Assembly: GCF_014203795.1 (NCBI RefSeq)
Contig: NZ_JACHJU010000001.1
Coordinates: 62,001-126,000 of the forward strand
Direction of reading: 5' to 3'
From: Streptosporangium album
GTDB lineage: Bacteria; Actinomycetota; Actinomycetes; Streptosporangiales; Streptosporangiaceae
DNA: 64,000 nt
Shown: piece by piece, positions 53,889 through 63,064 of the stretch
Layout: each line of letters opens with the position of its first letter
Numbering within the stretch: position 1 is the stretch's first letter
Translations under genes and position numbers: made by a program
The notes under the pieces: generated by a model
Told to the model about the DNA's origin: nothing
Databases searched by the model: none
Seen by the model: only the letters and a program-made list of their open reading frames with translations

Positions 53889-55271
53889 GTGGATCTGCTC
53901 TCCTACCTGCGGCTCATCCGCAGGAACTGGCTGCTCATCCTCTTCTCCTTGGGCGTGGCGGTGGCCGCGGCGGCCTTCGTCACCGCGCACACGCCACCCA
54001 AGTACGTCGCGACGATCACCATGCTGGTCTCCGGCCACGATAGGGAGGGCAGCCTCTCCACCGCCTACCAGGCGGGAGCGCTGTCCCAGCAGCGCGTGCA
54101 GTCCTACGCCGAACTGCTGACCAGCCGCCGCGTGATCGAAAAGATCGCCGAAGGCGGTGACGTCCAGAGCCTCCAGGGGAACATCACCGCGGAGTCCATC
54201 CCCTCCACCGTGCTCATCCGGGCCACGGTCACCGACACCGACCCCGCACGCGCCGCGCAGCTGGCCAACGCCCTGGGCACCGAGTTCCCCAAGCTGATCA
54301 GCGAGATCGAGCGGCCTGCTCCCAACAGTCGTGCCACGGTCAAGGTCACCATGGTGGATCGGGCAATCCCCCCGGTGGCGCCGGTCGCTCCCCGGCCGCT
54401 GGTCAACCTCGCGCTTGCCGTAGTGATCGCGCTGTTTGTCTCCGTCGGCTCGTTCATCCTGCGGGACCACCTGGACACCACCATCAAGTCAGACGAAGCG
54501 CTACAGCAGGCGTCGAAAAGCGCGATCCTGGGCGTCGTTGGCTACGAGCGGGACGCACGGCGCCTTCCCTTGATCATCCGTCATCGCGGCCGGTCGTCCA
54601 GGGCCGAGGCGTTCCGCTCGCTCCGAACCAACCTGCAGTTCGTCGGCGTCGACCGGCACCCGAAATCGCTCGTGGTCACCAGCTGCCTGCCGGGTGAGGG
54701 AAAGTCCTCGACAGCAGCCAACCTCGCGATCACGCTCGCGCAGGCCGGCTGGCGGGTGATCCTGGTGGACGGCGACCTCCGCCGCCCGCGCATCCCGGAC
54801 TACTTCGGGATCGAAGGCACGACGGGCCTCACAGACGTGTTGATCGAAAGAGCCGGGCTACAGGACGTCATCCAGACCTGGGGGGCGGCGGACCTGTCGA
54901 TCCTGCCGAGCGGCCAGATCCCGCCGAACCCGAGCGAGCTCCTCAGCTCACGCGTGATGCGCAGCGTCCTCAGCCAGCTCACCGAGGCCTACGACATGGT
55001 GATCATCGATGCGCCGCCGCTGCTGCCCATCACCGATGCCGCGGCGCTCGCGGCGATCTGCGACGGTACGCTCCTCATCGCGCGGTACGGCAGGACCCGG
55101 CGGGAGCATGTCGTCCGTGTCGCGGAACTGCTGTCGTCGATCAACGCCCGCCTGGTGGGCGCCGTCCTGAACTTCGCGCCCGCCAGGAACCGCCAGGAAT
55201 ACGGCTACGGCTACGGCTACGGCTACGAGTCCGACGCAGAGGTCAAGAGTAAGACGCCGACGCACGCGTGA
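53889..55271 (+). CDS. Wzz/BY-kinase: chain-length determinant fused to bacterial tyrosine kinase
   Basis: 460 residues. The Wzz-like part has TM1 (~14-31, WLLILFSLGVAVAAAAFV), an extracytoplasmic region and TM2 (~170-191). The cytoplasmic BY-kinase has EAFRSLRTNLQF (240-251), Walker A in SCLPGEGKSSTAANLA (265-280), Walker A' ILVDGDLRRPR (291-301) and Walker B MVIIDAPPLLPI. The C-terminus carries a tyrosine cluster, YGYGYGYGY, the autophosphorylation tail. Such proteins control export and chain length of EPS by cycling phosphorylation. A low-molecular-weight tyrosine phosphatase, the expected antagonist, is encoded convergently with a 29-nt overlap. It begins 4 nt after the upstream stop. Confidence 0.93.
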   Translation: MDLLSYLRLIRRNWLLILFSLGVAVAAAAFVTAHTPPKYVATITMLVSGHDREGSLSTAYQAGALSQQRVQSYAELLTSRRVIEKIAEGGDVQSLQGNITAESIPSTVLIRATVTDTDPARAAQLANALGTEFPKLISEIERPAPNSRATVKVTMVDRAIPPVAPVAPRPLVNLALAVVIALFVSVGSFILRDHLDTTIKSDEALQQASKSAILGVVGYERDARRLPLIIRHRGRSSRAEAFRSLRTNLQFVGVDRHPKSLVVTSCLPGEGKSSTAANLAITLAQAGWRVILVDGDLRRPRIPDYFGIEGTTGLTDVLIERAGLQDVIQTWGAADLSILPSGQIPPNPSELLSSRVMRSVLSQLTEAYDMVIIDAPPLLPITDAAALAAICDGTLLIARYGRTRREHVVRVAELLSSINARLVGAVLNFAPARNRQEYGYGYGYGYESDAEVKSKTPTHA

Positions 55272-55836
55272 GCAGCAGGTGCGGCGCGGCGAGTGACTTT
55301 GCGATCCTCCGTCCTGCGATCCGGTGAGCCAGCCAAGAGCCACCGTGGGGGTCGGGGATGTCCGGCTGGTCCACACGGACCAGCCCGCGCAGTGCCCTCG
55401 CCTCGGCGATCAGCGCATGGGCCCGGCATACGGGGTCCGCATGGCAGGTGACCGCGGCAGGCGGCACGGCCTGGACCAGCGCACCGAACTCGGCGATGGT
55501 GAAGGTCCGAGCGGCCGCCGGGAAATGTCTGGCCACCGACTCGGCGCGGTGCTCGGAGGTGGCGGTCAGCACGAGGTCGGCGGCGGCCACCAGCTCGAAA
55601 GTGAGCGGGCGGGAGGTGAACCCCCGGGGATCTCCTCCAAGCCTGACCAGCACGCGTTGAGCCCGTTCGGCCATCTGCTTCCCCGGCTCGGCGTGAGTGC
55701 CGGCGCTGATCACCTGGAGCGCCGGGCACGGCCCCAGCACCGACCGGGTCAGCCGTTCCGCCAGCGGGGAACGGCAGAGGTTGCCCGTGCAGACGTACAG
55801 GATGCGGAATCTGGGCTCGTCCCCCGGAGCGGGCAC
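55243..55836 (-). CDS. Low-molecular-weight protein tyrosine phosphatase
   Basis: About 197 residues from GTG 55836; longer starts up to 55968 are possible. The signature P-loop CTGNLCRSP (C-x5-R-S) follows strand FRILYV near the N-terminus, and ISAGTHAEPGKQMAERAQRVLVRLGGD matches the family. The usual C-terminal DP-D loop of LMW-PTPs is not clear (possibly VDQPDIPDPHGGS), and the C-terminus is extended, as in actinobacterial EPS-associated members. It should dephosphorylate the BY-kinase at 53889. The 3' ends of the two genes overlap by 29 nt in opposite directions. Confidence 0.87.
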   Translation of the reverse strand: MPAPGDEPRFRILYVCTGNLCRSPLAERLTRSVLGPCPALQVISAGTHAEPGKQMAERAQRVLVRLGGDPRGFTSRPLTFELVAAADLVLTATSEHRAESVARHFPAAARTFTIAEFGALVQAVPPAAVTCHADPVCRAHALIAEARALRGLVRVDQPDIPDPHGGSWLAHRIAGRRIAKSLAAPHLLLTRASASYS

Positions 55837-56051
55837 CGCTCCGGGGCCCCTCCAGCACCGCCGTCCACAGCGCTCGTGCCCGGAGGGCCGGGTGGGCACG
55901 ATGCTCTCACTGGTCTTCGGTGAACCCTGCATGAGCGCGACGGTAGGCCGCCCCCGCCAGGCGTTCACCCCTGGCGCGCCGCGCTTTACCTTTTACTGCA
56001 ATGCCCGCGGAACGGCGTGCGCGTCCACCGTCCTCCGCCGCGGCCACTCGG

Positions 56052-57815
56052 TCAGGGGGTACAGCCTTGCGTGTCCCAGCTGATCCGGGTGTGCTGGGGG
56101 CGGACCAGCGGCTGCACCGGGACCAGCGGCTGCCGGTCGGAAGACGGTTCCAGCAGATCGAACTCCAGCGTCCTCGACTGCCGCGGGGCGAACTCCAGCA
56201 GGGTCGAGTAGACCGGATGGGAGCGTTCGTCCTCCCGCAGGACCGGCACCCGGTCACCGTCGAGCCGCGCCAGCCTCATCTTCGTTCCGATCCCGGCGTA
56301 CAGCGACACCCACAGCAGGTTGGAGCCGGGCGTGTGGCGGAGCTGCGGGGAGTCGAGCCGGCCGGTGACGTAGCTGGGCAGGCTCCCACGGGGCACGTCG
56401 TTGGTGAGCCGGACCCGCACCCTCGCGGAGCGCAGCCCGCTCCGGCATGGACCGAGCTCGTAGTCGAGGGAGCGCTTCAGGTAGTAGTCGAGCTTGCCGC
56501 CGGCCGAGTTGTTGACCACCAGCCCCGCGAACGGTCCCGGCCGCCGGGACAGCACGCCGCCGGCGTCGGCCGCCGACAGGAGTGACTGCTCGGCCCTGTG
56601 GCGGCTCCAGATCTGGATTCTGCGCTCGTTCACCATGTGGAGCAGAGCGGGCAGCAGCCGGGAGGGCTCGGCGAGGGCCGAGGGCAGCGCCTCGCTGACG
56701 GCGCCGGCGACCGTGATGAGGAACCGCTTGCGCGCCACGGGGTCGGTGTATCGGGCGTAGGCCGTCCGCTCGGTGAGGCCGACGACGTTCCCGGCGGTCA
56801 CCGTCTCACCGTCGGGGAGGGTGACCGGCCCTATCACCTCGAGCAGGTCGGACAGGCCGATCGGGTCGGTCGCGATGGCGCCGTCCAGCCGCTGGTGGGT
56901 CTGCTGTTCCCACAGCCGCGTCCAGGTGGCCGCGGCGTACGGGAAGTGCGGGGAGAGGTTGGAGTTGGAGAGCATCCTGACCGCGCTCGGCCCGTAGCGC
57001 GCCCGGAAGTCACGGCCGTAGTCGGCGACCGGTCCCGAGCTCGTGTCAAGGGTGGTGTTGGCGGACAACCGCGTGACGTCGACCCTGCCGTGGCCGGCCC
57101 GCAGGATGCCGAACGCGCCGACCAGACCTCCGGTCCCCCGCGCCTCGGCGTTGGTCTGGAACGCCAGGAAGTAACGGCGCGGGCCGTCGTGACCCAGCAT
57201 CGGCGGGAGCAGGGCCGTGACGGCCGCCGCGCCGGCGAACCAGCCCCGTAGCTGATCGACGCCCTCCAGCGCCGTGTCGCGTGCCTTGTCGAGCGGGTCG
57301 ACGCCGGTGTCGGCCGGTGTGGCCTCCAGACGAGACCTCATGCGTGCGAGCCGGGTGACGGCGTCGTCCAGAACCGGCGTCGCGGCGTCGAGGTCGGCCA
57401 GCACCGAGGTCACATCGCCCGGGGCTCGCGACTCCGCCGTCAGGAACGCCCCACCGACCCGCTGGACGGCGGCCAGCACATCGGTCAGCTCCGCGGCGCT
57501 CTCCGCCAGCACCCGCACGGTCGTCGCGCCGTCGCCCACCACCGGGGCGTGGGCGATCGCCGACCAGTCGGGGCCCGCGGTGAGCCGCCGCGCCTCGGTG
57601 GCGTGCCGCCGGGCGTCTGCGAGCGCCCGGGCCATCGGTTCGATGTCGCGTGTGCTCGCCAGCGTGCGCAGCCGGAGCAGCGCGGTCCTGGTCGCCTCCA
57701 GATGGTCCCGTACGCTCAGGACGAGATGGGCCGACCAGCCCCCGGCGGGCACGAGGACGGCGACGAGACCCAGCAGGACGGCCAGGACGACTCGACTGCG
57801 CCTCCTACCGGACAC
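56052..57815 (-). CDS. DUF4012-domain membrane-anchored protein
   Basis: 587 residues. An N-terminal helix (residues ~8-30, VVLAVLLGLVAVLVPAGGWSAHLVL) anchors or exports the protein. A helical region (~35-215) follows. The DUF4012 domain is then visible in RYFLAFQTNAEARGTGGLVGAFGIL, TRLSANTTLDTSSGPVADYG, NSNLSPHFPYAAATWTRLWEQQT and DGAIATDPIGLSDLLEVIGPVTLPDG. DUF4012 proteins are frequent in actinobacterial surface-polysaccharide clusters. The function is unknown; resemblance of the NxN/TGG region to LytR-CpsA-Psr-associated proteins has suggested glycan attachment, but this is inference. It overlaps the LPFTG gene upstream by 11 nt, so the two are co-translated. Confidence 0.85.
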   Translation of the reverse strand: MSGRRRSRVVLAVLLGLVAVLVPAGGWSAHLVLSVRDHLEATRTALLRLRTLASTRDIEPMARALADARRHATEARRLTAGPDWSAIAHAPVVGDGATTVRVLAESAAELTDVLAAVQRVGGAFLTAESRAPGDVTSVLADLDAATPVLDDAVTRLARMRSRLEATPADTGVDPLDKARDTALEGVDQLRGWFAGAAAVTALLPPMLGHDGPRRYFLAFQTNAEARGTGGLVGAFGILRAGHGRVDVTRLSANTTLDTSSGPVADYGRDFRARYGPSAVRMLSNSNLSPHFPYAAATWTRLWEQQTHQRLDGAIATDPIGLSDLLEVIGPVTLPDGETVTAGNVVGLTERTAYARYTDPVARKRFLITVAGAVSEALPSALAEPSRLLPALLHMVNERRIQIWSRHRAEQSLLSAADAGGVLSRRPGPFAGLVVNNSAGGKLDYYLKRSLDYELGPCRSGLRSARVRVRLTNDVPRGSLPSYVTGRLDSPQLRHTPGSNLLWVSLYAGIGTKMRLARLDGDRVPVLREDERSHPVYSTLLEFAPRQSRTLEFDLLEPSSDRQPLVPVQPLVRPQHTRISWDTQGCTP

Positions 57816-58362
57816 CGGAAGATCTGCGACGCCGTACGGAGATCAGCGTGCCGGCGGCGCCGACGGCGAGCAGGCCGGCACCCATCGTCGCGATGAGCGC
57901 TACGGGTGCTCCGGTGAACGGCAGTTCACCGGCACCGGAGGTGGCAGCGGCGGTGGCCCGGCGCCCCCCGCCGCATCTGCCGCATCCGCCGCATCCGCCG
58001 CACCTTCCGTGGCCCCAGTCGTTGTCGGTCAGCTTGATGACCTGCCGGTTCCTGGAGTCCTGGACGATTGCCGGGCCGTCGTCGTCCTCGCCGTTGAGCC
58101 CGGTATCGGCCTTCCCCATGATGGCGTTCACCTTGCCTTCGGCGAGGTCCTCGATCGCCTGCTCGGGGCCCCCGAAATCGCCCTCGCCCATGAACGGATC
58201 GCCGGTATCGATGTCGGGGACCGGTGGATAGGGATGTGCCCGCAAGGCGGCCACCGGCGGCGACAGGTCGGCGTCGGCGGTCGCCGTTTCGGCGAGTCCG
58301 AGCACGGGTCCACCCCCGACAGCCATCGCGATGAGAAGAGAGATCGTCTGCTTTCCGGCCAT
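57805..58362 (-). CDS. Cell-wall-anchored (LPFTG) Cys/Gly-rich surface protein
   Basis: 185 residues from ATG 58362, with AGGAG 8 nt upstream. A signal peptide (KQTISLLIAMAVGGGPVLGLAETATA) is followed by an acidic, Pro/Asp-rich segment (PDIDTGDPFMGEGDFGGPEQAIEDLAEG) and RNRQVIKLTDNDWG. A Cys/Gly tract, CGGCGGCGRCGGG, comes next. The C-terminus is a sortase sorting signal: LPFTG, a hydrophobic helix and RRRRSSGVR. No family was recognised for the body. It is expected to be linked to peptidoglycan by a sortase not encoded in this window. Co-encoded with the DUF4012 protein, so both may act at the same surface site. Confidence 0.82.
   Translation of the reverse strand: MAGKQTISLLIAMAVGGGPVLGLAETATADADLSPPVAALRAHPYPPVPDIDTGDPFMGEGDFGGPEQAIEDLAEGKVNAIMGKADTGLNGEDDDGPAIVQDSRNRQVIKLTDNDWGHGRCGGCGGCGRCGGGRRATAAATSGAGELPFTGAPVALIATMGAGLLAVGAAGTLISVRRRRSSGVR
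57970..58006. repeat. 9-bp tandem repeat encoding Cys-Gly-Gly
   Basis: About four copies of a nonamer (GCCGCATCC on +; TGCGGCGGA on the coding strand) create the CGG-repeat tract of the LPFTG protein. Copy number may vary between strains. Confidence 0.8.
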
Positions 58363-58608
58363 TTCAGACTCCTGGTGGCGATGATTCAGGCCATAGAACG
58401 TGCCACTCAGAACACGAGCGACATGTCTCCGGAACCCGTTATATTCACCCCCGCATAGGGACAGCTCGTCCGGCTCACGCTCATTGCCAAACGATCGCCG
58501 GGCGTTCTCGGAACATTGACCCTCGCGGGAGCGACACGCCGGGGAGGATCGCTCCGGAAGGCGGCGGGGAGCCGCCGGATCGGACGGCGCGGTCCCTAGA
58601 CTTCGGAC

Positions 58609-59364
58609 ATGCCTTCCGCATTGATCACAGGTGCGACCGCCGGCCTCGGTGCCGCGTTCGCCCGCCGCCTGGCCGCCGACGGTTTCTCCCTCGTCCTGGT
58701 GGCCCGCGACGAGGGGCGTCTGAGCGCCTCCGCAGAGGAGTTGCGCCTGCGCTACGGGGTGAAGGTCGAGGTGCTCTCCGCCGACCTGGCCGCCGAGGAG
58801 GGCCTGGCCGCGGTCGAGAGGCGACTCCGGGAGGGGGTCGACCTGCTGGTCAACAACGCCGGCTTCGGCCACCCCGGCGCCTTCCTCGACGTTCCGGTCG
58901 CCGACGAGCTACGGATGCTGACGGTGCACTGCGAGGCGGTGCTGCGGCTGACGCTGGCCGCGCTGCCGGCGATGCGGAAGCGCGACCGGGGAGCGGTGGT
59001 CAATGTGGCGTCGGTGGCGGCGTTCTTCACCCGGGGCACCTACAGCGCGTCCAAGGCGTGGGTGGTCAACTTCAGTGAGTCCGTCGCCGCCGAGCTGACC
59101 GGCGGCCGCGTGCGGGTGATGGCCCTGTGCCCGGGGTTCGTCCGGACCGAGTTCCACGACCGCGCCTCGATGGACGTCTCCGGTATCCCCGGTTTCCTGT
59201 GGCTCTCGGCGGACAACGTGGTGAACGAGGCCATGCGCGACCTGGCCCGCGGCAGGCGGGTGAGCGTCCCGGACATCCGTTACAAGGTCATCGTCGGAGT
59301 CGGCAGGCTGGTCCCCCGGGGTCTCTCCGGGGAGATCTCCCGCCGCCTCGGCCGCCGGCGGTAG
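58609..59364 (+). CDS. SDR-family oxidoreductase
   Basis: 251 residues, intact classical SDR. The cofactor motif TGATAGLGAAFARRLAADG is at the N-terminus. LVNNAGFGHPG (NNAG), GAVVNVASVAAFFTRGTYSASKAWVVNFSE (Ser, Tyr-x3-Lys) and VMALCPGFVRTEFHDR complete the core. It resembles DltE/short-chain dehydrogenases of unknown substrate that act on lipids or ketones. Its promoter lies in 58363-58608; a TAGACT hexamer 8 nt before the ATG could give a leaderless transcript. It is a stand-alone gene ending at a strong terminator. Confidence 0.9.
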   Translation: MPSALITGATAGLGAAFARRLAADGFSLVLVARDEGRLSASAEELRLRYGVKVEVLSADLAAEEGLAAVERRLREGVDLLVNNAGFGHPGAFLDVPVADELRMLTVHCEAVLRLTLAALPAMRKRDRGAVVNVASVAAFFTRGTYSASKAWVVNFSESVAAELTGGRVRVMALCPGFVRTEFHDRASMDVSGIPGFLWLSADNVVNEAMRDLARGRRVSVPDIRYKVIVGVGRLVPRGLSGEISRRLGRRR

Positions 59365-59409
59365 GACCGCCGGACCCGGGCCGGGGCGGACACGGGCCGG
59401 GGCGGACAC

Positions 59410-59454
59410 GGAAGGGCCCGCGCCACGGGAGGGGGTCGTGGCGCGGGCCCTTCC
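59410..59454. terminator. Bidirectional hairpin terminator
   Basis: A perfect 18-bp stem (59410-59427 and 59437-59454, beginning GGAAGGGCCCGCG; 9-nt loop) lies between the convergent SDR and ABC-ATPase genes. Confidence 0.85.
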
Positions 59455-59469
59455 GGCCTACGGAGGTGG

Positions 59470-60690
<1,221 letters not shown>

Positions 60691-60733
60691 GGAAGTCCTT
60701 AGCGCCTCGGGTCAACCCCGCGTTCACCCGATG

Positions 60734-60747
60734 TGGATACGTTTTCA
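60734..60747. promoter_or_regulatory. LacI-type operator-like site (ugpC side)
   Basis: TGGATACGTTTTCA, an imperfect palindrome centred on CG, 43 bp upstream of the ugpC start. It resembles the better site at 60853-60868. Confidence 0.45.
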
Positions 60748-60852
60748 TGCATCCCACCGGAAAGGAACATCGATGTCAAGAGCTGGTCTGGTTCTTCCTT
60801 GTCAACAGGGGCGTCATTATCTCTTCGCACTGGATCCGCTACGGAAATCATG

Positions 60853-60868
60853 ATGGAATCGTTTCCAT
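60853..60868. promoter_or_regulatory. LacI-type operator overlapping the regulator start codon
   Basis: ATGGAATCGTTTCCAT, a palindrome around a central CG with 14 of 16 positions symmetric, as expected for LacI/GalR operators. It overlaps the ATG at 60867, implying autorepression. Confidence 0.65.
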
Positions 60869-61865
60869 GAATATGCGTCGAACGACCATCAAGGACGTCG
60901 CCGAGGTGGCGGGGGTCGGGGTCGCCACGGTGTCGCGGGTCCTGTCCGGCGGCTCGGCGAGTCCCGAGACCAGGGAGCGGGTGCTGACCGTCGCGGCCCA
61001 GCTCGACTACCGGCCCAGCGCGCTCGGCCGCAACCTCCGCCAGCAGCGGTCGGGCGGGATCGGACTGCTGCTGCCCGACATCACCGACACCTTCTACGGC
61101 CGACTGGCCGACGGTGTGCTCGCCTGCGCGCGCTCGGCGGGTGAGCCGGTGATCCTGGGGGCGACCGGCGACGACGCGGAACGCGAGGCGGAGCTGATCG
61201 GCATACTGCTGGAGCAGGGGGTGGACCGGGTGATCGCGGTCCCCTCCGGCGACGGGGAGACGTGGACCCCGACGCTGCGGGCCGGGCTCACCATGGTGTT
61301 CGCACACCGGCTCGCGGCCGGGCGCGACGACGTGCCCTCGGTGCTGGCCGACGACCGCGCGGGGGTGCGGACCGCGGTCGACTACCTGACGGGGCTGGGC
61401 CATCGCCGCATCGCCTATCTCGGCGGTCCCGGCCAGGAGCAGCGCCTGGCCGTCTTCCGCCAGGCACTGGGCGAACTGGTGGACGAGGAGCTCATCGTCT
61501 CCGCGCGCGGCAGCCGCGACTCCGCCTACGCGATCGCCGCCGGGCTCCTCCAGCGCCGGCCCGACCTGACGGCCGTGCTGGCCGGGGGCAACCTGCTGGG
61601 CGAGGCGGCCGTGCTCGCCGCCAGGGAGCTGGATCTGCGGGTGCCCAGGGACATGTCACTGATCATGTTCGACGACGTGCCCTGGGCCGAGCTGTGCTCC
61701 CCGCCGCTGACCGTGATCGCCCAGCCCGCCCAGGACATCGGCTACCGCGCGGCCGAGCTGGTGTTGCGCGCCGGAGGACGACGCCCGCGCAGCGTGCTGC
61801 TGCCCACCGAGCTGATCGTCAGGGGAAGCTGCGCCCCTAAAGGGATTTCTCGATCGCCGCGATGA
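60867..61865 (+). CDS. LacI-family transcriptional regulator
   Basis: 332 residues from ATG 60867 (MNMRRTTIKDVAEVAGVGVATVSRVLSGG). The helix-turn-helix and hinge (YRPSALGRNLRQQRSGGIGLLLPDITDTFYG) are classical. The periplasmic-binding-like domain contains VLADDRAGVRTAVDYLTGLGHRRIAYLGG and MFDDVPWAELCSPPLTVIAQP, a conserved family segment. The longer open frame starting at 60684 overlaps ugpC's promoter and is not used. It probably represses itself and ugpC through the operator-like sites between them; the inducer is unknown. Its last 29 nt overlap the convergent glutathione peroxidase gene. Confidence 0.92.
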   Translation: MNMRRTTIKDVAEVAGVGVATVSRVLSGGSASPETRERVLTVAAQLDYRPSALGRNLRQQRSGGIGLLLPDITDTFYGRLADGVLACARSAGEPVILGATGDDAEREAELIGILLEQGVDRVIAVPSGDGETWTPTLRAGLTMVFAHRLAAGRDDVPSVLADDRAGVRTAVDYLTGLGHRRIAYLGGPGQEQRLAVFRQALGELVDEELIVSARGSRDSAYAIAAGLLQRRPDLTAVLAGGNLLGEAAVLAARELDLRVPRDMSLIMFDDVPWAELCSPPLTVIAQPAQDIGYRAAELVLRAGGRRPRSVLLPTELIVRGSCAPKGISRSPR

Positions 61866-62322
61866 CGGCGGGGTCCTCCGGCTCGACGGCCGGGCGGAAC
61901 CGGGCCAGCACCTCCCCCTCGCGGGAGACCAGGAACTTCTCGAAGTTCCATCGGACGTCCCCGGACTCGCCGTCGGCGTCGGGGGCCTGGGTGAGCGAGG
62001 CGTAGAGCGGATGCCGGTCATCGCCGTTGACATCCGTCTTGGCGAGCAGCGGGAAGTCCACCCCGTAGGTCGTGGAGCAGAACTCCTGGATCTGCTCGGC
62101 GCTGCCCGGCTCCTGGCCCATGAACTGGTTGCACGGGACGCCGACGACGGTGAACCCCCGCTCGGCGTAGGTCCGCTGGAGCTGGACCAGCCCCGCGTAC
62201 TGCGGAGTGAGACCGCACCTGGAGGCCACGTTCACGATGAGGGCTGCCTTGTCGCCGAGCAGCTCGGCCAGTGCGGTGGGGACGTCGGCGAGAGTGTGCA
62301 CGGGGATATCACGGATGCTCAT
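61837..62322 (-). CDS. Glutathione peroxidase-family thiol peroxidase
   Basis: 161 residues from ATG 62322. The peroxidatic Cys is in NVASRCGLTPQY, followed by GVPCNQFMGQEPGSAEQI (Gln site), and WNFEKFLVSREGEVLARF holds the catalytic Trp/Asn. The Cys replaces selenocysteine as in most bacterial members, which usually draw electrons from thioredoxin or mycothiol systems. A perfect TCACATGTGA palindrome at 62345-62354, about 22 bp upstream, may be a regulator site. The 3' end overlaps the LacI gene by 29 nt. Confidence 0.92.
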   Translation of the reverse strand: MSIRDIPVHTLADVPTALAELLGDKAALIVNVASRCGLTPQYAGLVQLQRTYAERGFTVVGVPCNQFMGQEPGSAEQIQEFCSTTYGVDFPLLAKTDVNGDDRHPLYASLTQAPDADGESGDVRWNFEKFLVSREGEVLARFRPAVEPEDPAVIAAIEKSL

Positions 62323-62550
62323 GGTCTGCACCCTAATCGCCCTGTCACATGTGAGAGTTATGACGTCCAAGGAATGAAATGTGATGGACGCCATAGGCGA
62401 GACGCCGAGCCCCTCACCAGGCGCATGATCCTTCTCTAACCGATCTTTGACAGAGGTCTCGACAAGGTTTGTCGACTGGCCCGCCGGAGAATCGCCGGGG
62501 CATCGTGGCGACCGTCCCTCGTTCCCAGCGAAGGGCAGACCCCTTTAGCG
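62323..62550. other. Intergenic region
   Basis: Contains the peroxidase promoter, the TCACATGTGA palindrome at 62345-62354, and unassigned sequence leading into the transglycosylase relic. No gene is recognised. Confidence 0.4.
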
Positions 62551-62736
62551 CACAACCGCCGCTCCGGCGCCTACGGCATCCCCCAGGCGCTGCCCGGCGG
62601 AAAGATGGCCGGCGCCGGACGTGACTGGCGCACCAGCCCCAGGACACAGATCAAATGGGGACTTTCCTACATCAAGGGGCGTTACGGTTCACCGTGCGGA
62701 GCGTGGGCGCATTTCCAGTCACGCGGCTGGTACTAG
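62551..62736 (+). pseudogene. Transglycosylase-like domain, C-terminal fragment
   Basis: The frame reads SGAYGIPQALPGGKMAGAGRDW, TQIKWGLSYIKGRYGSPCGAWAHFQSRGWY, stop. This matches the C-terminal 60 residues of the intact protein at 63065. It lacks signal peptide, catalytic Glu region and start codon; it is a truncated duplicate. Confidence 0.8.
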
Positions 62737-62741
62737 ATCTA

Positions 62742-62763
62742 AACCCCATGCCGGGGTGTTTTT
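62742..62763 (+). terminator. Terminator after the transglycosylase relic
   Basis: A short hairpin (ACCCC, 5-nt loop, GGGGT) is followed by TGTTTTT. It is retained from the original gene although the gene itself is truncated. Confidence 0.65.
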
Positions 62764-62926
62764 CACCTCCTCCCCACGCATAGGCGCATCGCTCGTGGTA
62801 AGCCGGAGCCCGCCGAACCACCCGTAGGCCACGAAGATCGGGCAAACACCTTTCCACCGCATGTCGCAACCACCGCTCAGGGCTTCCCCGACGTACTAGA
62901 AAGCGCCCTAGAGAAAACGTCGCGGC

Positions 62927-63041
62927 GTCTCATGCCGGAAACGGGCCGGCGAGACCGCGCGGGCATGTCCACGTCCGAGCCATGGACGCCGGTTCGTCCG
63001 GCGTGCGAGGGGGCCAGCGCCCTCTCGCGCGCCTCCCGCAC
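62927..63041 (+). promoter_or_regulatory. Structured leader with several hairpins
   Basis: Three potential hairpins occur within the 140 nt before the ATG at 63065: GTCTC/GAGAC enclosing GCCGG/CCGGC (62927-62955); ACGCCGG with a 5-nt loop and CCGGCGT (62986-63004); GTGCG/CGCAC enclosing GAGGG-type arms (63003-63041). This could be a cis-regulatory RNA. It does not match a riboswitch consensus I can recall. Confidence 0.4.
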
Positions 63042-63064
63042 GCGGCCAGCGGACAAGGATCATC

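Noticed and set aside
62880-63064. c-di-AMP (ydaO) riboswitch upstream of the transglycosylase
   Set aside because: The conserved core I would expect for that riboswitch in actinomycetes was not found; only generic hairpins are visible.
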